A DNA stretch of 64,000 nucleotides, from positions 4,298,565 to 4,362,564 of the forward strand of contig JAKZAN010000001.1 of assembly GCA_023053545.1 (NCBI GenBank), written 5' to 3'. The notes under the pieces were generated by a model. That model was not told where the DNA came from and did not search any database. It worked only from the letters and a program-made list of their open reading frames with translations. Made by a program: the position numbers and the translations under genes. Of this stretch, positions 29,608 through 39,394 are shown in pieces. How positions within the stretch are numbered: the first letter of the stretch is position 1; the number at the start of each line of letters is the position of its first letter. The stretch comes from Lepidurus packardi (lineage: Eukaryota; Arthropoda; Branchiopoda; Notostraca; Triopsidae).

Positions 29608-31449
29608 GTGTTTTGTCCCAACCTCGTCAGAGAAAAGGTAGTGTGTAATGGAGTCGAAACGATAGCCATCATCGACACTGGTGCGGCCGTGAGCGTGGTT
29701 TCTGAAGATTGGGCCTTACGTACCCCGGCGCAGCTGGTAGCCTGGGAGGGACCCGAGATAGTTGTAGCCAACGGCGAGCGTGCTCAGATTCGAGGTGGTG
29801 TGAATATCGGGGTTCGACTCGCAGGGAAGGAGGTATACACGAAAGCCGTTGTCTTTAACAACGGCTTGGCAGAACTGATCATAGGCAACGATTTGCTTAG
29901 GCAATTAGGTGATGTGACCCTCCGATATAGGGATGATGGGTTTACCCTCGCAGGTCATCGGGAAAGTGAGGAAAAGCCCATCGGAGATAGCGCTAGCAAC
30001 GTAATTGCACAGGCGACCTGTTGCCTAAAGAGGGTTAAAAACAAGGACAAAACGGTAGTAGGGGTGATAGACACAGAAATTGGGTCCTCGCCGCAGGGGC
30101 GGGACCGAATAGGAGTGTCCACTATCCCCACTAGCCGGTTTTCCTTGTTGAAAAGAGAAATGGGTACTTGGGAGCGTCACGAAGAGCCAACTAGTCCCGC
30201 TAGGGTAGAATCAGACCATTCGGATGTACCATCCATCGCTGCGTTCAGTAATGCGATCAGAATGACATCCATGCTTGAACCAGTTCGCGTGGGTGTGACC
30301 ATGGCGCCCCTGGGTGCGTTAGATCCTCTCGAGAATTTTCAAACTCGCCAAAATACGACGCGAATGGAGGATTTTGGCGGGGATTTAATTAGCTTTGATA
30401 GGGAGTCAGAGAAAGATTTGATTAGCTTTGACGAAGAGGAGGAAGTCGATTTAATAAGCTTGGAGGATCCGTCTACGTCAAGGGAGTCCAACCCTACGCC
30501 TACAGATAGTGAGGTAGCAATTCTAGCCTCAAACCCCAAGGCAGATGACATCACTGAGAGCGCTGAGAGGCTTCCCCAGAGGGGGAAGAGTAAACAGAAA
30601 CTCTGCAAAAGAATAGGTGAGCCCCGAGTCCCTCGGGATGGCGCACAGCACCGGCCGTCAGGTCATATCGCCGACGAGAAAATGGCGGAGGCCGTGCAGA
30701 TCTCCACCACGATTACGAAGGGTTGGGCGTGGTCGTGCCGTCGAGGTGGAGGTGAGACTCCAAAGATGAAGCCTGGGATTGAAAGGTCCTCGGCTCCGCC
30801 GAGGCCGAAGGAGCCAGATAAAGGGGGAGAGCTTTCTGAATTTTTAGTACAATCTTCCACAGCTGAAAAAAGAGAGTCACCGGAAACCCCTTATTGTCCC
30901 CATGAGCAAACAGACGAGAAAATAGAACAGGATGTGGTCCTCTTCCCGGATTTAAAGATCCACGAAGACGAAGATACGAGAGTAGAGAAGATAGTTGCCT
31001 TAAGGGAGTATAGGATTCCCCCGCGATCGGGAATGCCCATTCACGTCAACCTTGCAAACCAGGGTTCAGACAAATGGGGTGAGTGTAAACTAACACCGCC
31101 GTCTAAAGACGAAGCTCAGGATTTCCTGGTAGAACCCGAGAAGCGATTATTAATCGAAAAAGGGATTAGCTTAGGTCGAAGCATAACTACCTTTCAGGGT
31201 GGGTACGGTCTGGTAATGCTAGTAAACTTTGGTCCGGAGGCCCAATGGGTGGCTGCGGGGACAGTTTTAGGCAGTGTCGAAGACCAGGTACCCCACGTAG
31301 TGGAAGCAGAGGAAGGAGTAGTTACTGACGAGACCCTGGATGGCTGTATCTCTGATCGATTAGACGATGATCAAAGGCAAGCGCTTAGAGAGGTGCTAAG
31401 TAAGCATCGCCAGTGCTTTGCCGGGGGTTCAGGGGTTCAGAAGATTTAG
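29608..31449 (+). CDS. Protease and N-terminal pol of the env-bearing element
   Basis: The pol frame is open from about 29527. A retroviral-type aspartic protease is near the start: IIDTGAAVSVV with flap and IIGNDLL residues following. A long low-complexity region follows, with four LISF/DLIS-type acidic repeats (about 30380-30470), possibly a linker. The frame then reaches the region just before RT and breaks at 31447-31449 because of a tandem duplication (31030-31936). No intact start of RT is attached. Confidence 0.8.
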   Translation: MFCPNLVREKVVCNGVETIAIIDTGAAVSVVSEDWALRTPAQLVAWEGPEIVVANGERAQIRGGVNIGVRLAGKEVYTKAVVFNNGLAELIIGNDLLRQLGDVTLRYRDDGFTLAGHRESEEKPIGDSASNVIAQATCCLKRVKNKDKTVVGVIDTEIGSSPQGRDRIGVSTIPTSRFSLLKREMGTWERHEEPTSPARVESDHSDVPSIAAFSNAIRMTSMLEPVRVGVTMAPLGALDPLENFQTRQNTTRMEDFGGDLISFDRESEKDLISFDEEEEVDLISLEDPSTSRESNPTPTDSEVAILASNPKADDITESAERLPQRGKSKQKLCKRIGEPRVPRDGAQHRPSGHIADEKMAEAVQISTTITKGWAWSCRRGGGETPKMKPGIERSSAPPRPKEPDKGGELSEFLVQSSTAEKRESPETPYCPHEQTDEKIEQDVVLFPDLKIHEDEDTRVEKIVALREYRIPPRSGMPIHVNLANQGSDKWGECKLTPPSKDEAQDFLVEPEKRLLIEKGISLGRSITTFQGGYGLVMLVNFGPEAQWVAAGTVLGSVEDQVPHVVEAEEGVVTDETLDGCISDRLDDDQRQALREVLSKHRQCFAGGSGVQKI

Positions 31450-31936
31450 GTGCATCCAACGTGGTAGAGCACGGAATAGATACGGGGGAATGCCCATTCA
31501 CGTCAACCCTTGCAAACCAGGGTTCAGACAAATGGGGTGAGTGTAAACTAACACCGCCGTCTAAAGACGAAGCTCAGGATTTCCTGGTAGAACCCGAGAA
31601 GCGATTATTAATCGAAAAAGGGATTAGCTTAGGTCGAAGCATAACTACCTTTCAGGGTGGGTACGGTCTGGTAATGCTAGTAAACTTTGGTCCGGAGGCC
31701 CAATGGGTGGCTGCGGGGACAGTTTTAGGCAGTGTCGAAGACCAGGTACCCCACGTAGTGGAAGCAGAGGAAGGAGTAGTTACTGACGAGACCCTGGATG
31801 GCTGTATCTCTGATCGATTAGACGATGATCAAAGGCAAGCGCTTAGAGAGGTGCTAAGTAAGCATCGCCAGTGCTTTGCCGGGGGTTCAGAAGATTTAGG
31901 TGCATCCAACGTGGTAGAGCACGGAATAGATACGGG
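31030..31936 (+). repeat. Tandem duplication inside pol (about 450 bp, two copies)
   Basis: Unit 1 is 31030-31486 and unit 2 31487-31936. They are nearly identical except for a repeated GGGTTCAG in unit 1 and one extra C in unit 2. The duplication shifts the frame and separates the protease part from RT. Confidence 0.93.
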
Positions 31937-32114
31937 TAACGCAAATCCCGTTTCGCAGGTTCCCTACCGGAGCGCCTACAGGGAAAAAGAGCTGATTAGG
32001 CAGCAGGTGCGGGAGATGATAGAAGCAGGGGTGGTAGAGCCATCAAGCAGTCCCTGGTCTTCCCCCCGTAGTTTTGGTAAAGAAGAAAGACGGTACTTGG
32101 CGCTTTTGCGTTGA
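31413..32114 (+). pseudogene. Duplicated pol segment leading into RT
   Basis: Repeats the end of the previous frame (unit 2) and continues into the RT fingers: VPYRSAYREKELIRQQVREMIEAG and SSSPWSSP. The frame then changes at the C run near 32058-32064, where RT continues in another frame. Read together with the following RT entry. Confidence 0.75.
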
Positions 32115-32775
32115 CTACCGGAGGCTAAATTCCGTCACGATCAAGGATGTTTATCCTTTGCCCAGGACGGATGATGCCTTGGACTCCATGCAAGGTTCGA
32201 AATTCTTCAGCACTTTAGACCTCATGTCGGGTTACTGGCAAGTAGGAGTAAAGGAGGAAGATAGGGAGAAAACGGCATTCATAACACCGGATGGCCTATA
32301 CCAATTCACGAAAATGCCATTTGGGCTTTGTAACGCACCGGCCACCTTTCAAAGGATGATGGACGTTATCTTAGCAGGTTTCAAGTGGCAAATTTGTCTA
32401 ATCTATCTAGACGATGTGGTAATTTTCTCCAAAACTTTCGAGAAGCATGTGGTAGATGTTGACGCCATTTTGGCATGCTTAGGTAAAGCAGGACTGAAGT
32501 TAAAACCCAGCAAATGTCACTTTGGCTGCGAAACTGTTCAGGTGCTTGGGCACATAGTGGACCAGGAGGGTATTAGGCCGGATGACGGTAAATTAACAGC
32601 CGTCACGGATTTTCCAACGCCGGCAAATCTTACGGCGGTTCGTAGTTTCACGAGCCTATGCTCGTACTACAGAAAATTCGTGAAAGATTTTTCAGCTAGG
32701 GCCGAACCTCTCTCAAGGCTTACAAAATTAAATACACCATTTGTATGGGGGTGTCGAGCAACAGTCTGCTTTTGA
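32074..32775 (+). CDS. Reverse transcriptase core of the env-bearing element
   Basis: 233 residues of RT. VKKKDGTWRFCVDYRRLN, STLDLMSGYWQV, FGLCNAPATFQRMM and the active site YLDDVVIFS are all present, followed by LGHIVDQEGIRPD and SLCSYYRKFVKDF. The frame breaks at the beginning of the connection/RNase H region (after TPFVWG). Active-site residues are intact, but the enzyme cannot be made as one piece with RNase H in this copy. Confidence 0.87.
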   Translation: MVKKKDGTWRFCVDYRRLNSVTIKDVYPLPRTDDALDSMQGSKFFSTLDLMSGYWQVGVKEEDREKTAFITPDGLYQFTKMPFGLCNAPATFQRMMDVILAGFKWQICLIYLDDVVIFSKTFEKHVVDVDAILACLGKAGLKLKPSKCHFGCETVQVLGHIVDQEGIRPDDGKLTAVTDFPTPANLTAVRSFTSLCSYYRKFVKDFSARAEPLSRLTKLNTPFVWGCRATVCF

Positions 32776-33162
32776 AGACCTCAAGCAAGCTCTTGTTTCG
32801 GCGCCTATTCTAGCTCACCCAGAGTTGGATGGTGAATTTGAACGCAGATCCATCCTGACGCATGTGATTTTGGCATAGGAGCGGTTCTGGCACAGCGCCA
32901 AGATGGCGAAGAGAGCGGGTTATCGCTTATGCGAGCCGGCTCCTTAATAAAAGTGAACGGAATTATTCCACCACCGAGAAAGAATGCTTAGCTCTCGTAT
33001 GGGCCGCAAAGAAATTTAGGCCGTATGTTTGGGGTAAACCTTTTAAGGCTGTCACAGACCATCACGCATTGTGTTGGCTAATGACCAAACGGGAGTCCAC
33101 AGGGCGGTTAGCTAGGTGGGCCCTCGCTCTGATGGAATACGAGTTTCAAATCGTACATCGGA
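32776..33162 (+). pseudogene. RNase H remnant of the env-bearing element
   Basis: The RNase H region is spread over several frames: an FEDLKQAL-like stretch, an ADPS-like stretch, [14 protein letters not shown], then [10 protein letters not shown] and [22 protein letters not shown]. At least three indels are needed to explain it. No complete catalytic set can be read in one frame. Confidence 0.72.
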
Positions 33163-34665
33163 GTGGGAGGGTTCATAATGATGCTGACCCTCTGTCACGC
33201 AACCCCGTTGACCCCCCCAGCTGGAGAAGGCGACGACAACGGCCCGGTAGTGTTCGGGATTGGTGTCCAAGCAGTTGATACTCGTTTAGCTGATGTGGAA
33301 CAAGAACAACGGTCAGATCCGAGATGGGCAAAGCTTATTGCCATCTTGGAAACACTTAATCCGCGGGCCGTACAGAGGCGCCAAGTCGTGCAATACACGA
33401 TGAAGGAGGGAAAACTTTTTCGGATATTAGTGAGAAACGGCGAATGTCGCCTAAGGCTCTGCGTACCTGCTTCTCTGAAACGGGAGGTTCTGTACGCCTG
33501 TCATGACGATGTCACTGCTGGCCATTTAGGTCTCAAAAGAACTTGGGACAAGATCAGCAGAAGATACTACTGGCCCAAAATGATGAATGAAGTAGCTCGT
33601 TATGTCGCCTCCTGTACGGATTGTCAAACCCGGAAAGGAGAAGCGACGAAAAAGAAAGGGCTAATGGTCCCGATCAAGGTTGACAGGCCTTTCGAGAAAG
33701 TCGGGATTGATCTACTTGGCGCGTTCCCCGAGACCCCGCGCGGTAACAAGCACATTATTGTAGCAGTCGACTATCTAACGAAGTGGGCTGAGACCAAGGC
33801 TGTCCCATCAGCTTCGGCCGAGGAAGTTGCCAAATTCTTCGTGCAACAACTCGTGTTGAGACATGGGGCACCGGAGACTTTGTTAAGCGATAGAGGTACC
33901 TGCTTCACAGCAGAGTTTACCGAGGAGCTGATTAGGGTCATGCAAACTAATCACGCTACGACTACGGCCTACCATCCCCAATGTAACGGCTTAACCGAGT
34001 GTCTCAATCACACGCTAGCGGACATGCTTTCGATGTACGTAAGCAGCAACCATCGTGATTGGGATGATTGTCTAGACGCTGTGACCTTCGCGTACAATAC
34101 GGCGAGGCAGGAGTCCACCGGGTACTCCCCATTCTATCTCCTCTACGGGAGGGAGCCAAAACTCCCACTCGATGTGGCGATGGGTGCCTCTGCCGAGGTA
34201 GACGGGATGGACGGCTCCGCTGACATAAGCAGAGCGGGTCAAATGGCAAGTCGTATCGCAGAAGCTTTTAGCGCGGTAAGACAACGCCTGGGTAAAGTGC
34301 AGGCAAAACAAAAGGAGCGCTATGACGAATCTCACGAGGAGCGTTTTCTACGATGTAGGGGGATGTTGTATGGGTTTATTACTCCGGTTCGGAAAGTGGG
34401 GAAGTCGGAAAAACTTCTCCATCGCTTCTTTGGCCCATATAAGATTCTCCGTAGGACGTCTCCCGTAGATTACGAGGTCCAGGGGGTAAAAAGGCGGAAA
34501 TCCGACATAGTCCACATTTCTCGCCTGAAACCCTTTGTAGACGACTTCGACGAGTTAACGACTTCGACGAACCAACTCTGTTCGTCAAGTTGGGAGACGA
34601 GCGAGATCTCGAAGTGCGCAATCGGACACTCGAGGTATCGGGTGAAGCTAGCGAGTTGGCGATAG
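33163..34665 (+). CDS. Integrase of the env-bearing element
   Basis: A 500-residue frame; the first 15 or so residues are probably out of the original frame. HHCC finger: [16 protein letters not shown]...CTDCQTRK. Catalytic DDE: Asp in GIDLLGAF, Asp in LLSDRGTCF, Glu in GLTECLNHT (relatives usually have CERxN). A GPY/F-like motif ([10 protein letters not shown]) precedes [15 protein letters not shown]. The frame shifts again near 34555, where CTTCGACGA sequence is repeated. Confidence 0.87.
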   Translation: MGGFIMMLTLCHATPLTPPAGEGDDNGPVVFGIGVQAVDTRLADVEQEQRSDPRWAKLIAILETLNPRAVQRRQVVQYTMKEGKLFRILVRNGECRLRLCVPASLKREVLYACHDDVTAGHLGLKRTWDKISRRYYWPKMMNEVARYVASCTDCQTRKGEATKKKGLMVPIKVDRPFEKVGIDLLGAFPETPRGNKHIIVAVDYLTKWAETKAVPSASAEEVAKFFVQQLVLRHGAPETLLSDRGTCFTAEFTEELIRVMQTNHATTTAYHPQCNGLTECLNHTLADMLSMYVSSNHRDWDDCLDAVTFAYNTARQESTGYSPFYLLYGREPKLPLDVAMGASAEVDGMDGSADISRAGQMASRIAEAFSAVRQRLGKVQAKQKERYDESHEERFLRCRGMLYGFITPVRKVGKSEKLLHRFFGPYKILRRTSPVDYEVQGVKRRKSDIVHISRLKPFVDDFDELTTSTNQLCSSSWETSEISKCAIGHSRYRVKLASWR

Positions 34666-34850
34666 AACCTGCTGACTTGCTTACCCACCAAGCGACCGAG
34701 GCTGACAACGTAAACCCTCCGGAGCCTGAGGCTCGCGTTACGGAGAGTGTAACGTATAGTGCCCGCCCGGATGAGCCCGTGGGATTACGACGATCTCAAA
34801 GGAATAAGGGGAAAGTCAGGTTCGATGGGGAGGTGGAAGGTGAGGTTTAA
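34590..34850 (+). pseudogene. C-terminal tail of pol, out of frame
   Basis: A Glu-rich tail ending LRRSQRNKGKVRF, typical of the basic C-terminal end of gypsy pol proteins. It continues the integrase in another frame after the short repeat near 34550. Confidence 0.55.
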
Positions 34851-35051
34851 GGGACGAAGGGAGGAGGAGAGGCGAGAGGCGCTTGGGGAAAAAGGGGAGT
34901 CGGCCGCGCCCACCCCAGTGTGCCGGCACCTTTCCAAGTCAGGGTCGCCTCGCCCACGGCCTTCCCCCTAACCCCGGGGTGAGCCCTATCGCTCGCTAAT
35001 AGTTGGAGGTCCTATCACTCTAAGCCCATTCCTTGACGTGACAAGAACAAC

Positions 35052-35649
35052 ATGGAAAGTGACAAAAAAACAACAACCACGGTAACGGTGCAGGTAGGCG
35101 GGCAGTGGCTGGTGCAGGACCTGACGATACCCCCCACCCCCACTAGGGTGGTTGATACCACCCCAGCCAGTCCAACTCCGCAGCCCCCCGCTACCAACTA
35201 ACAGTCCGGCAGGCCAGGAGCAGGGCGCTCGGGGACTTTCCCCAGACCCGGGGGTGGACTCCAGGTTTGAGGGAATGCCGCAGTTGACGAGGATACCGGC
35301 GTGGGTTCGAGCACCGCAGGTGGTCGCTATGCAGGGGAGGGCCTCCGCCGCTGCCAAGAAAATCAAACAGCTGGAGGCCTGCCTAATCGGAGAACGCTGG
35401 AGGGCCCAGCAGGAGCGAGGAGAGTGGCGGGGCCAGGTAGAGGATCTTCGACAGGCCTTGGGCGAGCTGGAAAACCAGTGGGAAGCCCGCATGGCCAACC
35501 TGACCCAACAGCTGGAAGAATTGGATGTCAAATTGGAGTTTGTGGCATACCAGCATGCCCGTAACTTGTGGACCTCACGGGGGGGGCGGAGATTGCTAAA
35601 TTCACCTTCGGTACCACCGCTGTTACCCGAGATTGAAATACACTGTTAA
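35052..35649 (+). CDS. Accessory ORF between pol and env: Pro-rich head and coiled coil
   Basis: Not recognised. An ATG at 35052 opens a frame (MESDKKTTTTVTVQVGGQW) rich in Thr/Pro that stops at about 35199. A second frame, open 35125-35649, encodes a Pro-rich lead and then about 80 residues with heptad-like spacing (KKIKQLEACLIGERW, VEDLRQALGELENQW, LTQQLEELDVKLEF), a likely coiled coil. The two probably form one protein separated by a frameshift near the C run at 35180. No signal peptide or transmembrane segment. Position between pol and env suggests an element-encoded accessory protein or the leader exon of env; neither is proven. Confidence 0.5.
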
Positions 35650-35719
35650 CGCGTACAACAGTCTGAGTTCGCTTACTCTGCGTGTTCAGGGAAGGTGAAG
35701 GGCAGACACGAGAGACTTC

Positions 35720-35727
35720 CTCTAGGG
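35720..35727. repeat. hAT1 target-site duplication, left copy
   Basis: CTCTAGGG, repeated exactly at 55877-55884 beyond the other end of the element. 8 bp is the standard hAT length. Confidence 0.95.
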
Positions 35728-36340
35728 CAGGGTTTCTTAACCGGTGGTCCACGGACCCCTTGGGGGTCCGTAGAAAATTTTAGGGGGTCCGTGAGAAGTA
35801 CGGGAAATTCATACTGGCAAGAACCTTTGCACGTAAAGAAACGTTGCTGTTCGCTATAAGTGATACGAACCATAGCTCTGTTCTTTCTGGAAAAGCATGC
35901 TACCTTGTGGATGTCCGTATATAACGCCCAAAATGAGCGCGAAATGGCCTGGCTCATAGAAACCGTAAAAGCTTGAGCTCCGTGTGCGGATTTTGCCGAA
36001 CCGGCACTAGACCGTCATAAGCGGTTATTGCACACGGGACAGTCCCCTCCACTCCCTAGCAAGCGTGGTTTTGTTGATTCACCGCCACAGTGCCCCCTTA
36101 GCAGCCTTTTTGTTTGCGTAGGCTTGCGTCAGACTGTTGACTATTACGCTTCGAATATTGTTATTTCTAATATTGCAAATAAACAGGTAAGATTTGTATC
36201 TGCTTATAAAGCAGTTATTTTGAGTATTATGCGTTTACTTAAGTATATAAAGTGCACATGAACGTAATAACCTAAGTATTACAAAACCTTAAAATGTGAC
36301 TGGAAGATTTACCATGGTTTCGACTGGCTGTTTTTAATAG

Positions 36341-36770
<430 letters not shown>

Positions 36771-36870
36771 NNNNNNNNNNNNNNNNNNNNNNNNNNNNNN
36801 NNNNNNNNNNNNNNNNNNNNNNNNNNNNNNNNNNNNNNNNNNNNNNNNNNNNNNNNNNNNNNNNNNNNNN
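36771..36870. other. Assembly gap (100 N)
   Basis: A run of 100 N, probably a fixed-size placeholder. The left edge is inside the hAT1 transposase; the right edge starts an unrelated contig. Confidence 0.99.
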
Positions 36871-37000
36871 ACTTCTGATTATAGTGGTTCTTCTTAAACG
36901 GTTTATCACAAGTTGCGCATTTAGGTGTTATGTCTGTGGTAGCTGTGGTTGTGCAATCCTCCATACGGAGGTTGGATGATAGCTGAGCCAGAAGAGCCAC
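36871..37000 (-). pseudogene. LINE ORF1 N-terminal fragment (LINE5), cut by the gap
   Basis: On the minus strand, MEDCTTTATT leads to CATCDKPFKKNHYN, the same N-terminal zinc-binding-like motif as in LINE1 and LINE2 ORF1. The rest would lie in the gap. A small inverted repeat (CCTCC/GGAGG, 36958-36971) sits at the ATG. Confidence 0.62.
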
Positions 37001-37208
37001 ACAGTTTGAAGCACCGAAAAATAGTGGTAAACAGAAGATGAATCCGAGTTTTAAGTAAAAACACTAGGCACTATATCAATAGACAATTAATTTGTGACAC
37101 GTGACCACGGGTTAAGAGCGTTAAAAACAAGAGCGTTGAAAACACGTCCAACTCCAGCGTCCGACCTGCGACCTCGAATCTTCCCCATTATTAGTAGTAG
37201 AGCGATCA
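37001..37208. other. Unassigned
   Basis: Presumed 5' flank or UTR of the LINE5 fragment; nothing else recognised. Confidence 0.35.
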
Positions 37209-37430
37209 GCCCGAAGCCTTTAAGCATCGTGTAGTCTCTTCCATCATTCAATATTTAAGCATCGTGTAGTCTCTTCCTGATTTTGTTTTTAATTTTGGTA
37301 TTTCTTCCACAGTCTTTCCTAGTTCAAAATCCCACGGTGGTATTAGGTTGTCAAAAAGGTTTCCTTTTTCTACTTCCGGGATTCCATATGCGTCCTGCAA
37401 GGCTGTGATCTGATTTTGTATTCTGCTTCC
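37209..37430 (-). pseudogene. LINE4 C-terminal fragment
   Basis: On the minus strand an open stretch reads ITALQDAYGIPEVEKGNLF, LIPPWDFELGKTVEEIPK. The IPPWD motif resembles the segment after RT, before RNase H, in some LINEs. Position and strand fit the RT fragment at 37981-38256. It ends in two copies of a 24-bp sequence (37219-37242 and 37254-37277), which may be its 3' tail. Confidence 0.42.
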
Positions 37431-37980
37431 TCTATGGTCTAGTACCCTGAATATTACTTCATCTTCGTGGAAACTTCATGGACCAACCATGCATTGGTCC
37501 CATAAGTTCTCTAATTCATCAAGTAAACGTTCGACGAAGCCTTGCAGATTCCGCCTCCTTAACTCCCTGCAACACTCGAACTCCACTTAACAGTGAGCAT
37601 AAAAATGCGGAAAAAGGTCACAGTTAAGCCTCAATTTCGTACAGGTACTGGTTGTTATCGTACTTACTGTATGTCCGGACTTTTTTCAAATCATAGTAAA
37701 TGCTTCTAGAAACAAAGAAAGAAAAAGAAATGTCCTCCAAAACAGGTTAAGGAAGCAGACCCCACTTGATGTAAACGATGCTTAGTTAAAACGATAAGAA
37801 ACCCTAATGAAGCTCATAGCTGTTTTTAAAAATGTCGTTAGATGGCCAAACCATACGGCACGATTAATTTCGGCAAGCCACTCAGGGTTAAATTTCTTGA
37901 TTTATTTCAAATTTATTTCTACGTCTTCTCCTGCTAAGAGTTGTACATTTTCTATGCTTTGATCTTTCAGAGTTCTTTAA
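37431..37980. other. Unassigned, probable decayed LINE4 sequence
   Basis: Lies between two minus-strand LINE4 fragments. No readable domain; a full-length alignment would be needed to recognise more. Confidence 0.3.
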
Positions 37981-38256
37981 TTAGCTTAGTGTGGCATACA
38001 GGTCGGTAGTTGATCGATTGGGTCTAAAACCCCATTGAGTACCGGAGGGTATGTTTTCGTTTTCTAGGAATGTTTTCAGTCGACTTAAAATAGGTTTTTC
38101 TAGGATCTTGCCCAGGATCGGTGGAACGTTATTTTGACGAAAATTCTTAATGGATGAATAGTCCATTTTGTTCGTCTTAGGTAATGGTAGGACCTTTGCT
38201 GCTTTCCATGATTGAGGATAATATCTCAGGATAAAGGACGCGTTGTAAGTTTGTAG
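37981..38256 (-). pseudogene. LINE4 reverse transcriptase fragment (3' side of the gypsy B insertion)
   Basis: Minus-strand RT: TYNASFILRYYPQSWKAAKVL, NFRQNNVPPILGKILEK, QWGFRPNRSTTD. Gypsy B interrupts it at 38256. The upstream codons continue at 44635 on the other side (IGETVLQ then TYNAS after one copy of the GTAG duplication is removed). It lacks the catalytic motifs further downstream. Confidence 0.85.
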
Positions 38257-39090
38257 TGTCACGTGTGGCCTGGGGAAAATGCCTACGGCCCCTGAACTGG
38301 GGAAAGGGCTTGATTTCTGATGTTGTATGTTTTGCTGTTTTTGTAGAGAGTTCTTTCGCAACCTCGAAGAGAGATACACGTATTGAGATCGAGATCTGTT
38401 GAAGTTTACTGTTCCGGATGGAATCCGGAAGCAAGTCAATGTCGGAGGGATAACTCCGAAACGCACGAATTGCCTTTGAATGTGCGACCCGCGACAGTTA
38501 GACCACTTTCCTGACTGCACGACTTACCCTTTGTTTTATGACAGTCCGTCGCTTGACCATCGAACTGGTATGCCTAAGCGGGGCCGGCTGCTGCCCGTTC
38601 TCGTGGAGGCTGGAACCAGAGGTCCAGCGACGGTCCATTATGTTGTAAAACTGGGCAGAAAATTGACTCCGACGACTGACAGTTAGGCAAGGGGTACCCT
38701 TTGCATGGAACCCCTTGAGAAGATTTGTTACCCAAAAAACCTAACTGCAGACACATGTGCGAAAGACATTTTCCGCATGGATCTAACAGACAAAGGACTT
38801 GTGACTATTTAACAGACTGTCTTTTTCGCCCAGGCAGTCACTTTTTAGTTTTTCGTGAAAGGTGCTCTCGAACTCGAACTCGAACTCGTACATCGCCTCG
38901 AAATTCGTCGAAGCATTGTGGCATAGAAATTTAGTGTTTTGTTAGTTTTTGTGTTTGTTCGCCTGGCAATCGGGCAAATATAGAATTAGTCAGAAACCAC
39001 ACCGATCTCGTTTCCTTCGTTAAAACTTCGTTCGTCCAATGCGTCGTTCCACGCATTTCATTTACTTTACTTTTTACGGTTTACGCTACA
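38257..39090 (+). repeat. Gypsy B 5' LTR (834 bp)
   Basis: TGTCACGTGTGG...TTACGCTACA. Shares its first about 150 bp and last about 24 bp with the 3' LTR at 44453-44630; the central about 656 bp is absent from the latter. Contains a run of CGAACT-type repeats near 38870. Confidence 0.9.
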
Positions 39091-39093
39091 ATT

Positions 39094-39111
39094 TGGTGGC
39101 AGCGGTGGGAT
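39094..39111 (+). other. Gypsy B primer-binding site
   Basis: TGGTGGCAGCGGTGGGAT, three bases after the LTR; starts with TGG. The inner CAGCGGTGGGAT is shared with gypsy C, suggesting related primer tRNAs. Confidence 0.72.
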
Positions 39112-39394
39112 AGCCGATTGTATTGCTGGCGATTGCCTACAATCTGCATTTCGTGCTGTGTAATTTGGGACTGGTAGGTCAGTGGCTGGAATCTCTTAGG
39201 AGCAATAGGAGTCCTGGGTGTGGTCGCTGTGAGGTCCTTTGAAAAAGTGTACAAAGCGGGTCGCGGAGTACCTTAAATTGCTTTGGTGACAAGGACACAG
39301 TTTGACTTCTCCCTGCCTATTGCATCCACGACGAATTCTTTTTATTCCCCTTGTTGAAGCTAGCACCTCCAGTCCTAAACATTCAAAACCTCGC

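Noticed and set aside
36958..36971. LINE5 counterpart of the 5' hairpin
   Set aside because: Only a 5-bp stem with unrelated bases; too weak to call homologous.
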